Shown: in pieces, positions 1 to 8,074 of the stretch | Layout: each line of letters begins with the position of its first letter | Numbering within the stretch: position 1 is the first letter of the stretch | Origin: Thermoguttaceae bacterium | GTDB taxonomy: Bacteria; Planctomycetota; Planctomycetia; Pirellulales; Thermoguttaceae | Length of the DNA stretch: 64,000 nucleotides | NCBI GenBank assembly: GCA_028695965.1 | Contig: JAQVHZ010000001.1 | Span: 62,001-126,000 of the forward strand | Reading direction: 5' to 3' | Position numbers and translations under genes: made by a program | Notes under the pieces: model-generated | Databases searched by the model: none | What the model was told of the DNA's origin: nothing | The model's input: the letters and a program-made list of their open reading frames with translations, nothing else

Positions 1-42
1 GCCTTCTGGTTTCGCTGTCTCCTACTTTTTTGTCAAAAAAAC

Positions 43-71
43 TTGCACAAGAGCGCCATAAAAATTATAAT
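43..71 (+). promoter_or_regulatory. sigma-70-like promoter of the beta-helix glycosidase gene
   Basis: TTGCAC at 43-48 and a perfect TATAAT at 66-71 are separated by 17 bases. Transcription would begin near 78, directly at the hairpin 79-96. This also argues against any start codon upstream of 71 for the following gene. Confidence 0.6.
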
Positions 72-78
72 GCTCCAA

Positions 79-96
79 CGACGGGAAGACCCGTCG
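79..96 (+). other. hairpin at the predicted mRNA 5' end
   Basis: CGACGGG (79-85) pairs perfectly with CCCGTCG (90-96) around the tetraloop AAGA. It falls within a few bases of the predicted transcription start, so it may be a 5'-stabilising hairpin. It could instead be the remnant of an upstream terminator, but no U-tract follows it. Confidence 0.4.
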
Positions 97-128
97 GCAT
101 TTCCTCTCTAATTTTAGAAAGCGTTGCG

Positions 129-1625
129 ATGAAACAGATGTTTGGCATACTCCTTGGCTTGTCGATAGCCGTTTTCCTCGCGCCGACGCGAGTCGACGCA
201 GAAACGATCGTGCCGACCGTCCCCGAATCGGAAGCGATTTATCCGGACTTCGAGGTCTGGATCGACGGGGTCAAAGCGCCGGTCTGGCAATGCCGTGTCA
301 GCGCGATTCCGTTCAATCGAGTTTGGCCGGGCTATCAGCGCTCTTTGGACCAGTCGGAACTCGCAGGGTTCGTTACTTGGGAAACGGACGCGCCCACGAC
401 GCAAATCGTCGTCAGAACGACGCGAAGCGCCGAAGCGCTGCAGTCGGTCGTCGTTCGTCCGCTCTCCCTTGCTATTGAGCCGCAAGTCGACGTTGAGAAA
501 AAAGAGGTTGCGTTCTCCGTCCCCGGCCTCGTCCCGACGGTCCTTGAACTGGGCGATTTCCACAACTGCCTGCACCTGCTGCCCTTCCCGATCTACGAAC
601 GCCCTAAGGATCTCAACGCGCCGAATCTGCGCTATTACGGACCGGGCGTCCATCGCGAGGGCGTGATTGAGGTAAAGAGCGGCGAGGAGATTTTCGTCGA
701 CGCGGGAGCGGTCGTCTACGGCGGCGTTCGCGGCGTCAACGTTGAGAACGTCAAGATCTCCGGTCCGGGAATCATTGACGCCGGACCGTACGAACGCGGA
801 GAAATCAACGGTATTTTCCGATTTCTGAACAGCAAGAACGTTACTATCGACGGGATCGTTCAGCGCGACCCCGACGTCTGGTCGACGACGTTCCTCCGCT
901 GCGACGACATGACGGTCCGCAATACGAAGCTTGTCGGGCTCTGGCGCTACAACGCCGACGGAATCGATCTGTGCAACAGCGAACGCGTTCTCGTCGAAAA
1001 TTCGTTCCTGCGCGCCTTTGACGACGCTCTTGTCGTCAAAGGGCTCGATCAGGGCGCCGACGGTCCTCAAAAACCCTGCAAGGACCTAACGTTCCGCAAA
1101 AACGTCGTTTGGTGCGACTGGGGCCGCGCTATGGAACTCGGCGCCGAGACGCGCGCGCCGGAATTCGCCAATATCCTTTTCGAGGACAGCGATATTATCC
1201 GGTCGACGCATATCGCTCTGGATATCCAGCACGGAGACCGCGCGACGATCCGCGATATAACGTTCGACAATATCCGGGTCGAATTCGACGACAAGATTCC
1301 GACGCCGATCTATCAGCATTCCGACGAGCAGGTTTATGATCCTGACGCCGATCCCGCATTCTGCCCGAATCTCGCGGTCATCGTCATCCGATCAACGATG
1401 TGGTCCGGGGACAAAGAAAATGGAACAGTCGACAACGTTCTGTTCAAAGACGTCTACGTCTACAGCAATCGCGTTCCGCCGAGCAGTTTCAGCGGCTTCA
1501 GCGCCGAATGCAAGGCGACCAATATCGTCTTTGAGAATCTGCAGATTGGCGGTAAAAAGATCATGTCCGCAAAAGACGCCAACTTGCGCCAAAACGAATT
1601 TGTAGAAAACGTTTCGTTCCAATAA
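129..1625 (+). CDS. Secreted right-handed beta-helix glycosidase, GH28/GH49-like
   Basis: About 498 residues. The ATG at 129 is preferred over the upstream TTG at 30: it follows the promoter at 43-71, and it is followed directly by a signal peptide (MKQMFGILLGLSIAVF, then a VDA cleavage site). Residues ~25-150 look like a beta-sandwich domain. The rest has the repeated xVxIxGxxI pattern of a parallel beta-helix. Polygalacturonase-like motifs are visible: NADGIDL (for NTDGID) and AFDDALVVKG (for the paired catalytic Asp). The GHG and RIK motifs are not conserved, and WGRAMELGAE stands in that region. The substrate may therefore not be pectin, and a GH49 (dextranase-like) or new family is possible. 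It would act in the periplasm or outside the cell. A strong terminator follows at 1638, so it is probably a single-gene unit. Confidence 0.7.
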   Translation: MKQMFGILLGLSIAVFLAPTRVDAETIVPTVPESEAIYPDFEVWIDGVKAPVWQCRVSAIPFNRVWPGYQRSLDQSELAGFVTWETDAPTTQIVVRTTRSAEALQSVVVRPLSLAIEPQVDVEKKEVAFSVPGLVPTVLELGDFHNCLHLLPFPIYERPKDLNAPNLRYYGPGVHREGVIEVKSGEEIFVDAGAVVYGGVRGVNVENVKISGPGIIDAGPYERGEINGIFRFLNSKNVTIDGIVQRDPDVWSTTFLRCDDMTVRNTKLVGLWRYNADGIDLCNSERVLVENSFLRAFDDALVVKGLDQGADGPQKPCKDLTFRKNVVWCDWGRAMELGAETRAPEFANILFEDSDIIRSTHIALDIQHGDRATIRDITFDNIRVEFDDKIPTPIYQHSDEQVYDPDADPAFCPNLAVIVIRSTMWSGDKENGTVDNVLFKDVYVYSNRVPPSSFSGFSAECKATNIVFENLQIGGKKIMSAKDANLRQNEFVENVSFQ

Positions 1626-1637
1626 TACTCATGCAGC

Positions 1638-1678
1638 AGAGCGCCGCGCTTAAAGCGACCTTTACGCGGCGCTCTTTT
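1638..1678 (+). terminator. intrinsic terminator after the beta-helix glycosidase
   Basis: AGAGCGCCGCG (1638-1648) pairs with CGCGGCGCTCT (1665-1675), and an inner TAAAG/CTTTA stem extends it. TTTT follows at 1675-1678. It lies 13 bases after the stop codon and inside the N-terminal extension of the next open frame, which fixes that gene's start downstream. Confidence 0.8.
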
Positions 1679-1696
1679 AACCCTAAACGCGCCTCT

Positions 1697-3127
1697 ATGC
1701 CATCCTCGCCAAGTCCTCAAGAATCCGCGAAAAAAGAGCCCTTTGATATCGACGCTTTTCTCGACAAGCTGTTCCTGCCGTTCGACTCCTTATGCCGACG
1801 AATGAGCGTCTTTTATCCTTATTTTGCGATCCAACGACGCAAGTATCGGATTTATACCGACGATTTCAAGCCTCGAACGTCGGACAAACGCGGAAATTTC
1901 ATCCCGGTCCGGTACCCAATTATTGTTGATCGGCTTCTTCAACCGTATCAAAACGACGCCCAAGAGCTCGACAAACGCGCCGATTTTGCCAAAATTGCCG
2001 CCGAGCGGTTCCATTTTGAATCGCTCGAATTCCTCAACAATCTGCAAGAATCGTTCGCGCCATTTGACCCTGACTCGGACGCTCAGTACGAACACAAGTA
2101 CGACCTTGAAGAAAGAATCAGGCGCCGGGACGATTTTTCTCAGGCTCTTAAAGACGTCTTAGAAGCAGGAAACTACGTCGAAATACCGCGCGACCAGCTC
2201 GACAGACTCCTCGACCTCAAAATACCGGGCGCATTACCCGTCATAGCGGATTATGACGATTTCATTGAACATCGTCTTTTCATCCGCGGGGTCGTTATGA
2301 ACCCGACACAGCGCAAGCCGCCCTGGCGCAACTGCGGTCAGACGCTGATTCTGTCGAGCCAGACGCTCAGCCGCGTCTGCATTTTTGCGCGGCTCAAGCG
2401 CGATAATCCTAAGCTCGCTAAGCATATCGACAAACTTCGAAAGAACAAGAAGACAATTCAACAAGACAATTCCGAACAACTTGACGAAATCATCATCGTC
2501 AAGCTCTTTAAAGACGTCGCGCTTGAAGATCTCAAGATGGCGGCGCCCAAAGTCAAGATGAAATTCCAGCCGTTCGACTTCGTCAAGATCTGGGGTTCTT
2601 TCGCCGCGGGTTCCGGCACGGCGGTTGTAAAGTTCGTTACGGCGGCAGCGTTCAATATCGTCGCGTGTTTCGTCTTTATGTTCGGGTTCCTGCTCTTGGC
2701 AATAAGAAACTTATTCAAATTTTTCAATCGTCGGACGGCGTATTTGCACAAATATTCCAACCAGCTCTACTACCACACGCTTGCGTCCAATTTTGCCGCT
2801 GTTAATATGCTCGTTACCAATGCGGAAGAACAGGAAGTAAAAGAGTTCGTGATCGGATACTTTATGGCGTTGGCGCGCGGCGACTGGTCGACGGAACGAG
2901 AGATCGACGACGACGCAGAAGCGTTTCTGCTCAAGGAATTTGGCTTGGATATTGACTTTGAGTCTGAGGACGCGCTGCGTAAACTTCGCGAGAAGAAACT
3001 CCTCGAGGAGCGCGACGCCCTGGACGAGCAAGGCGAGCCGACCATAGAGTACCGCGTCCAGCCGCTCGACGAAGCGCTGCGCGTCCTCGACGAAGACTGG
3101 GACAATTTTTTCGAGTACAACGTTTGA
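1697..3127 (+). CDS. DUF3754 (TMEM143-like) predicted membrane protein
   Basis: About 476 residues. The frame is open from 1631, but that extension reads through the terminator at 1638-1678, so the ATG at 1697 is preferred. The C-terminal half matches DUF3754 by eye: an FKDVALEDLKM block, then KVKMKFQPFDFVKIWGSF, then a hydrophobic hairpin (~residues 300-345, two predicted membrane spans), then LYYHTLASN and EEQEVKEFVIGYF. The N-terminal ~270 residues are charged and probably cytoplasmic. The function of the family is unknown. The next gene's promoter overlaps this stop codon, so the two are probably transcribed separately. Confidence 0.75.
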   Translation: MPSSPSPQESAKKEPFDIDAFLDKLFLPFDSLCRRMSVFYPYFAIQRRKYRIYTDDFKPRTSDKRGNFIPVRYPIIVDRLLQPYQNDAQELDKRADFAKIAAERFHFESLEFLNNLQESFAPFDPDSDAQYEHKYDLEERIRRRDDFSQALKDVLEAGNYVEIPRDQLDRLLDLKIPGALPVIADYDDFIEHRLFIRGVVMNPTQRKPPWRNCGQTLILSSQTLSRVCIFARLKRDNPKLAKHIDKLRKNKKTIQQDNSEQLDEIIIVKLFKDVALEDLKMAAPKVKMKFQPFDFVKIWGSFAAGSGTAVVKFVTAAAFNIVACFVFMFGFLLLAIRNLFKFFNRRTAYLHKYSNQLYYHTLASNFAAVNMLVTNAEEQEVKEFVIGYFMALARGDWSTEREIDDDAEAFLLKEFGLDIDFESEDALRKLREKKLLEERDALDEQGEPTIEYRVQPLDEALRVLDEDWDNFFEYNV

Positions 3128-3151
3128 CCCAATCAACGTCAAGGGTACAAT
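3124..3151 (+). promoter_or_regulatory. probable sigma-70-like promoter of thiE
   Basis: TTGACC (3124-3129), a 16-base spacer and TACAAT (3146-3151) lie over the stop codon of the DUF3754 gene and about 55 bases before the thiE start. Confidence 0.45.
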
Positions 3152-3213
3152 GCGCATGATACGCCGCCATACTGACGTCGCGTTTCAAGCGTGTCAACGA
3201 GGAGACTGACTAT

Positions 3214-4458
3214 ATGTCCAAACAAGAAATATATCGAATATTAGACGCCGCTATTAATCGCGGTCGGGAAGCGCTGCGCGTCGTTGAGGACGCGGCGCGA
3301 TTTATCGACGACAACGAGGCGCTCGCAAGCGCGCTCAAAGAAACTCGGCGCCAGTTTACAGAAACTGCGGACAAACTCGATCGGCGCGAACGCCTCTTGG
3401 CGCGCGACGCAACCGGAGACGTCGGCGCCCCGTTCGAAGAAGACGGCGAAGACCAGCCCGCGACGCTCGCCGACGTCTTGAGCGCAAATTTCGCGCGGCT
3501 GCAGGAATCGGCGCGAAGCCTGGAAGAATTCTCGAAGCTGGTCGCGCCTCAACTTGCGCGAGAATGGGAAAAAATTCGATACGAAGCGTACGCGCTGGAA
3601 AAATCAACGCTTGAAGCGGCGGTTCGCCGCGAAAACGCCGAACAAGAGACGCTGGAGCGATCGGCGCCCGACGCGGCGGAGCATAACGACAACGCTGAAC
3701 AAGAAGCGCCGGAACGATCGTCAAGCGCTCCGAACGAAGCCGACGAGCAGCGCCAGAAAGGCGCCGCGCCGAGTTTCTTTCCGTTTGAACGTTCCGAGGA
3801 ACTTACCCCGTGCGACGTCCTTCGCGGCAAACTGAACCGCTCGTCTTTTGCCGTTTGCGTCGATCGTCCCCTTACCGATTCTGACGCCGAGACGCTCTTT
3901 AACGCGAACGTCGGTATGTTCCAGCTCTGTTACGATCCCAACGATCCGAGCGCCTCGCCCAACACGATCTTGTTTCTCGATCAGTACCGCCGCGCGTTCA
4001 GCGACGAATCTAACGCGGCGCGCCGTCCGCTCCTGCTGACGCGCGATTTCACCGTCTGGGCGGACGACCTCGACGGCGGAGTCCTTCACCAAGGGAATTG
4101 GCAAGAAGTCCGAGCGCAGCTTGGAGAGAACCGAGTCCTTGGCGTCGCCGTCTCAAACCTCGCCGACGCCCTACGCGCTTTTCAGGCGGGCAAAGAGGGA
4201 ATTGTCGATTTTATTGAAGCGGGCCCGGTATTCGATAGAACAGGTTCCGGAACAGCCACTGGAACAGCCTTTCTGCGCGCGATTCTCGAAGCGGTCGACG
4301 GCGTCCCGCCGATCCCAGTCTTCGCCTTTGGGGGCATAACGTCGGAGAATTGCGTCGACGTCTTCGATTCCGGCGTCGAACGCTTCTGCGTCGGCGCTTC
4401 CATCATGGACGCGCAAGATAAGCGATTTGCCGCAATGCAGTTTGCGAGCTTGTTTTAA
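3214..4458 (+). CDS. thiE: Thiamine-phosphate synthase with N-terminal ThiD2 domain
   Basis: 414 residues; the start is supported by GAGGAG 11 bases upstream. Residues ~5-125 match the ThiD2 helical domain (YRILDAAINRGREALRVVED). Residues ~205-410 form a ThiE-like TIM barrel that joins HMP-PP and HET-P to thiamine phosphate in the cytoplasm. Recognisable ThiE blocks are DDLDGGVLHQGNW (for GADGVHLGQ), DFIEAGPVF and PVFAFGGITSENC. The phosphate-loop region after GPVF is DRTGSGTATG rather than the usual PTxTK, so substrate handling may differ. Between the domains lies a Glu/Ala-rich, low-complexity linker (~140-200) with an imperfect NAEQE..ERS repeat. ThiD2-ThiE fusions are known from planctomycetes. 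No other thiamine gene or TPP riboswitch is adjacent. Confidence 0.8.
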   Translation: MSKQEIYRILDAAINRGREALRVVEDAARFIDDNEALASALKETRRQFTETADKLDRRERLLARDATGDVGAPFEEDGEDQPATLADVLSANFARLQESARSLEEFSKLVAPQLAREWEKIRYEAYALEKSTLEAAVRRENAEQETLERSAPDAAEHNDNAEQEAPERSSSAPNEADEQRQKGAAPSFFPFERSEELTPCDVLRGKLNRSSFAVCVDRPLTDSDAETLFNANVGMFQLCYDPNDPSASPNTILFLDQYRRAFSDESNAARRPLLLTRDFTVWADDLDGGVLHQGNWQEVRAQLGENRVLGVAVSNLADALRAFQAGKEGIVDFIEAGPVFDRTGSGTATGTAFLRAILEAVDGVPPIPVFAFGGITSENCVDVFDSGVERFCVGASIMDAQDKRFAAMQFASLF

Positions 4459-4510
4459 TAGGCGTCGGGACAAGCCCTTCTTTGCAAAAAAGTTCTTGCA
4501 GACGCAGAAT

Positions 4511-4530
4511 AATCTACCGCGCGGTAGATT
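4511..4530. repeat. perfect 20-bp palindrome at the edge of the repeat array
   Basis: AATCTACCGC is followed directly by its reverse complement GCGGTAGATT. It overlaps the first unit of the 32-bp array. It could be a protein-binding site or the 5' arm of a cruciform. No U-tract follows, so it is a poor terminator. Confidence 0.8.
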
Positions 4531-4774
4531 TCGCGGCAGATAATCGTGTTGCGCGGTAGATTTCGCGGCAGATAATCGTGTTGCGCGGTAGATTTCGCGG
4601 CAGATAATCGTGTTGCGCGGTAGATTCTGCGGTAGATAATCGTACTGCGCGTTCGATTCTGCGGTAGATAATCGTGTTGCGCGGTCGATTTCGCGGTAGA
4701 TAATCGTGTTGCGCGGTCGATTCTGCGGCAGATAATCGTGTTGCGCGGTCGATTCTGCGGCAGATAATCGTCTT
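4519..4774. repeat. eight-copy 32-bp tandem repeat array
   Basis: Eight head-to-tail units of exactly 32 bp begin at 4519, 4551, 4583, 4615, 4647, 4679, 4711 and 4743. The unit begins GCGCGGTAGATTTCGCGG and ends AGATAATCGTGTT. Units 1-3 are identical; the others differ at a few positions (TAGAT/TCGAT, TTC/TCT, CAG/TAG). Each unit has an internal half-repeat, GCGG(T/C)AGAT. There are no spacers, so this is not a CRISPR. The array fills the gap between two convergent genes and ends inside the stop codon of the minus-strand gene at 4773. It accounts for the gene-free stretch 4459-4772. Confidence 0.95.
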
Positions 4775-6107
4775 AGCGGTCGGCGGCAGGATTGATACGA
4801 TACGCCGTAGCGGGTCCCTTTCCGACCATTTTGATCTTCCCTTTACTCATCAACTCTTGGAGTTCGTTCAAAACCTTGGTGCGTTTGAACCCCGTGCTTT
4901 CTTCAATCTCAACTCTAGATAATTCTCCTTTTTCTGAAAGAAGGAGCAAAATCATTTCACTTAGTTCAGGCTCTTCGGGTTCTCTGCTATAGTCAATAAC
5001 GGGCAATACGATCCGGATAAAGTCCGCCGTAATCTCAAATTTCGGTTGAGAAGAGAACGCGGCGTATTCGTCGCGAATGCGGTCAATGCCCGTTCCAAAT
5101 TTTTCGATAATGTTGAGTCGATGAAAAACGTCGGCAATAACCGTGTTTCTGGGAATGGAAATCTGACTATACAAGTAAGTCGCTTCACTCATGCCTTCCG
5201 GCAAACCGCCGGGCGAGATAATCTCAATACGATCTTCGTACATAGCAACTTGAACTCTGCCGTTGATATCGTATCGCCGATTAACTAAGGCGTTCGCAAC
5301 GCCCTCTCTATAAGCTTCGCGCGGGATTTGAACCCTTTGAACCCGACGAAAACCCACTACTTCTTCATAGGGCTCATACCACTTGTCAAACATTGCTAAC
5401 GCCGCTTGATATTGGATAAGCAGCGACTGAGACGCTACGTCTTTACGATCCATAAACTCAGAACGCGTTTTCCCAAATCGCACGATAGAAATTGCCGATC
5501 TGGAATTATTGTTTCTGTCCGCAAGCAGCTCTGCAGCCTGCGTATAGGCGTCGTCGACAATAAGCTCAAGGGTCCGGAGCGTATCGTCAGAAAAGTTCTT
5601 CAGTCCGATTTCGCGCTTTAATTCCTTTTCAAGCGTTGCAAACGTTAACTCAGATTCATGGGAAATCAGTTGGTCATAGTCCTGTTCGACGCCTGCGAGA
5701 ACGAGACGCCGCATCTCAGAGCGGTCGACCGGCGCTGTTGACGTGTCGGTTCTCTTGTATGCCGTTTGATGATAAAAATACGGCGCGTCTTTTCCCTTAG
5801 AAACAGACAGTACGACGATTGTTTTGCCATCAATCTCTTGCCTCGTCAACTTGAACTGAGGGCGCGGACTGATGGAGTCGTTGATTTTGTTTTCAATCTG
5901 TAATCGTAGTTTTGCATCGTCCGGCACGCCGACGATCCTTCCGTCGTCGCTGACGCCGAAGACGATTCTGCCGTCGCCGTAATTGGCATAAGCGCTCACC
6001 GTCTTTAAAAAACTGTCGCTCAATCTCTCCTTAAGCTCCAGAAAGGCGTCTCCTTTTTCCGAGTAGTCCATCGCCTTCACCGTCAATTTTCCGGATTCGC
6101 CACGCAC
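4773..6107 (-). CDS. AlbA_2/Schlafen-like protein with ATPase fold and winged helix
   Basis: 444 residues; an internal start at 6071 (MDYSEKGD) is also possible. Residues ~20-135 form an AlbA_2 (Schlafen-type nucleic-acid binding) domain, with LELKERLSDSFLKTVSAYANYGDGRIVFGVSDDG typical of the family. Residues ~255-370 resemble the HATPase_c_4 domain (GVANALVNRRY, IEIISPGGLPEGM, GTGIDRIRDE). The C-terminus (~385-440) is a winged helix (LSEKGELSRVEIEESTG). Such proteins are usually called ATP-dependent transcriptional regulators; some relatives belong to phage-defence or toxin systems, but nothing adjacent supports that here. It is transcribed away from scpA, and its stop codon touches the 32-bp repeat array. 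Confidence 0.75.
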   Translation of the reverse strand: MRGESGKLTVKAMDYSEKGDAFLELKERLSDSFLKTVSAYANYGDGRIVFGVSDDGRIVGVPDDAKLRLQIENKINDSISPRPQFKLTRQEIDGKTIVVLSVSKGKDAPYFYHQTAYKRTDTSTAPVDRSEMRRLVLAGVEQDYDQLISHESELTFATLEKELKREIGLKNFSDDTLRTLELIVDDAYTQAAELLADRNNNSRSAISIVRFGKTRSEFMDRKDVASQSLLIQYQAALAMFDKWYEPYEEVVGFRRVQRVQIPREAYREGVANALVNRRYDINGRVQVAMYEDRIEIISPGGLPEGMSEATYLYSQISIPRNTVIADVFHRLNIIEKFGTGIDRIRDEYAAFSSQPKFEITADFIRIVLPVIDYSREPEEPELSEMILLLLSEKGELSRVEIEESTGFKRTKVLNELQELMSKGKIKMVGKGPATAYRINPAADR

Positions 6108-6321
6108 TCTTAGTTGCGACTTTGTTTAACCCCTTCCAATATGAATGGAAATAACTGTGCATATCGTTTACAAAATTGATACCTGCTACAATACGAACGC
6201 ATAGTATGAGTATATTATACGCCGAAATTTTGTCGACTAAAATCTTTCTTTTTAGCTTTTTAGAACCTTTAGAACTTTTGGAACCATTAGAACAGGTTCC
6301 TAAAACACAGCAGCGCGCAGA

Positions 6322-7101
6322 TTATCCCGCCTGTGCTAAGGATTCTTCGACGTTCATTTTGATCAGATCGAACGGCTGCGAGTTTTCTCGATACGAGACG
6401 GTGATGTCGCCGAAAGAAGTTTCCTGCTCGACGTAGGCGTATCCGTGCCTGGTCAGTTCGAGGATCGCCAGAAAGATACCGATAAGGGTCGATTTTCGGA
6501 CGGCGCCGTCGAACAGGGCGGTAAACTGGACGGCGCGTTCGCGTTTCAGACGGCGATACAACCGCTCCACATGGACGGAAAGGGGCGTTTCTTCCCGCTT
6601 CATCGTGTGTCGGAAGACGGGCTCCCTTTCGCGCAGGATCCGCCCAAAGGCGCCGACTAAGTCCCAGAGTTCGACGTCTTGGATCGGTTCTTCGGCAATG
6701 TTGCGCGTCTTTGCCGGAATATCGTTTGACAAGCGCGGGTAACGGCGCTGCCATAATCTTGCGCGCTCTTCGAGAACGCCCGTGTTTTCGCAGAATTTCC
6801 GGTACGCTAAGAGCTGCGCGACCAAATCTTTTCGCGGGTCGTCGATCTCTTCCACGACCTTTTCGTCTTCGTCTTCGTTCGGGAGCGCCTGATACGATTT
6901 AATCTCAATGAGCGCGCTTGCCAACGAAAGAAATTCCCCGATAGAGTCGAGATTCAACGCTTCAAGGGTCTCGATGAAGAACAGGTATTGCTCCGTTATC
7001 TCCGCGATCGCGACGTCAAAGACGTTCAGCTCGCGCTTGCGAACAAGGTAAAGGAGCAAGTCCATCGGACCGCAAAAGGCGTCGAGTTTTACCGAAAACA
7101 T
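6322..7101 (-). CDS. scpA: Segregation and condensation protein A
   Basis: 259 residues, a normal length for ScpA, the kleisin that bridges SMC heads in the chromosome-condensing SMC-ScpA-ScpB complex. The N-terminus carries the family signature (FCGPMDLLLYLVRKRELNVFDV, then ITEQYLFFIE and LASALIEIKSYQALP). The C-terminal winged helix is seen as FLAILELTRHGYAYVEQE. The middle is rich in charged residues. No scpB or smc lies in the window. No strong ribosome binding site is visible before the ATG at 7101. The 214 bases between this stop and the AlbA_2 gene hold short GAACC-type direct repeats near 6255-6300 but no gene. Confidence 0.9.
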   Translation of the reverse strand: MFSVKLDAFCGPMDLLLYLVRKRELNVFDVAIAEITEQYLFFIETLEALNLDSIGEFLSLASALIEIKSYQALPNEDEDEKVVEEIDDPRKDLVAQLLAYRKFCENTGVLEERARLWQRRYPRLSNDIPAKTRNIAEEPIQDVELWDLVGAFGRILREREPVFRHTMKREETPLSVHVERLYRRLKRERAVQFTALFDGAVRKSTLIGIFLAILELTRHGYAYVEQETSFGDITVSYRENSQPFDLIKMNVEESLAQAG

Positions 7102-7141
7102 TTCTTAATTACTCATAACAAGCGATTCTGCTCTGTGGGAT

Positions 7142-7166
7142 AAACGCCGACGGCTAGTCGGCGTTT
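7142..7166. terminator. symmetric hairpin, possible terminator
   Basis: AAACGCCGAC (7142-7151) pairs perfectly with GTCGGCGTTT (7157-7166) around a five-base loop. It lies just after the stop of the minus-strand gene at 7182 and before scpA. Only three T residues follow on either strand, so termination may be weak. Confidence 0.5.
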
Positions 7167-7181
7167 GTGGACCGTTGGCGC

Positions 7182-7622
7182 TCAGTCGTCAAAAGCGCAA
7201 AATTCAAAGGGGCGCGGCTCGTCGCTCCGTTCAAAGGCGACGGAATCGAGCGCTCGGCTCAGCGCGTTTGCCGCGTCGACGGCGCGCCGACTTGGAAGCT
7301 CGAAATCTGCCGACTCGAAATCAGCGCTGAATTCTTCATAAACATAAGCCGTCTTGCGCTCGTCTTTCTCAACTGGTTCGACCGACTCGACCAACGACTC
7401 GGCTCGAACGCCGCGCGGCGATTTCGGCGCGTTGACGTAATAATGCAGAGCGCTCAACGAGACTGCTCCAGCCAGGGACGTTCCCCCCAGCCCGACTAGG
7501 AAAAGCGTATGCGTCATTTGAGGAGGAGAAGGGAAAAGGGCATATGGCGAAATACGCGATCGTCCGAACAAACGACCAGTCTGTTCAACGAATCGTTCCA
7601 TCAACTTATGGATACTAGTCAT
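7182..7622 (-). CDS. Small predicted membrane protein of unknown function
   Basis: Not recognised. About 146 residues from the ATG at 7622; the frame is open further, to 7727, and starts at 7517 are also possible. There is one predicted membrane span (HTLFLVGLGGTSLAGAVSLSALHYYV). It is followed by an acidic, probably soluble tail rich in Glu, Ser and Ala, ending in EFCAFDD. The basic N-terminus (MTSIHKLMERF) suggests the tail lies outside the cytoplasm. It is transcribed with the same polarity as scpA, with a hairpin between them. Confidence 0.5.
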   Translation of the reverse strand: MTSIHKLMERFVEQTGRLFGRSRISPYALFPSPPQMTHTLFLVGLGGTSLAGAVSLSALHYYVNAPKSPRGVRAESLVESVEPVEKDERKTAYVYEEFSADFESADFELPSRRAVDAANALSRALDSVAFERSDEPRPFEFCAFDD

Positions 7623-7941
7623 TTCCCAGTTTTCGTGCAAGAGTCTTTTTCCCCCCCTCGCTACGGATCGCCGCTCGCTCGGTTTATATAAAACGCAAAC
7701 AAATTTGGTCCTCGTGAAAATCGACAAAAATCTCTCAAAGTAAGAAGCTAAATCATAATTTACCGGACCGCGCGAGGCTATCTGTCAAGGTTCGGCATAA
7801 GAGACCAGTCTGAAAAATAGGGAACGCTTTCTGAAACTATCAAATAAGCGATTTATCGCAAAGGAAAAACAGAAGTCGTATGTCTTTTCATCGAACAACA
7901 GGCTGTAGCAAAAAAATGTCTTCTAATAACAAAGGATTTTG

Positions 7942-7970
7942 TTGACTTTTCTATCTGCGTCTGTTAAAAT
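7942..7970 (+). promoter_or_regulatory. sigma-70-like promoter of the DUF1559 pseudopilin gene
   Basis: TTGACT (7942-7947), a 17-base spacer and TAAAAT (7965-7970) lie in an AT-rich stretch 105 bases before the start codon. The rest of the 7623-8074 intergenic region shows no gene. Confidence 0.65.
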
Positions 7971-8074
7971 TCAATCAACAGGATTGTTTTCGAGCCATTG
8001 CGCGCTCGGAACAATCGCTCCCTCAATTTGTTCCAACATTCCCCTTCCTTCCCACCATTTTGAGAGGCGCTCCC

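Noticed and set aside
30..128. TTG-started N-terminal extension of the beta-helix glycosidase
   Set aside because: It overlaps a good promoter and precedes a complete signal peptide that starts at the ATG at 129.
1631..1696. N-terminal extension of the DUF3754 protein
   Set aside because: It reads through a strong intrinsic terminator; the ATG at 1697 is the likely start.
4519..4774. CRISPR array
   Set aside because: The repeats are directly adjacent, with no unique spacers, and no cas genes are near.
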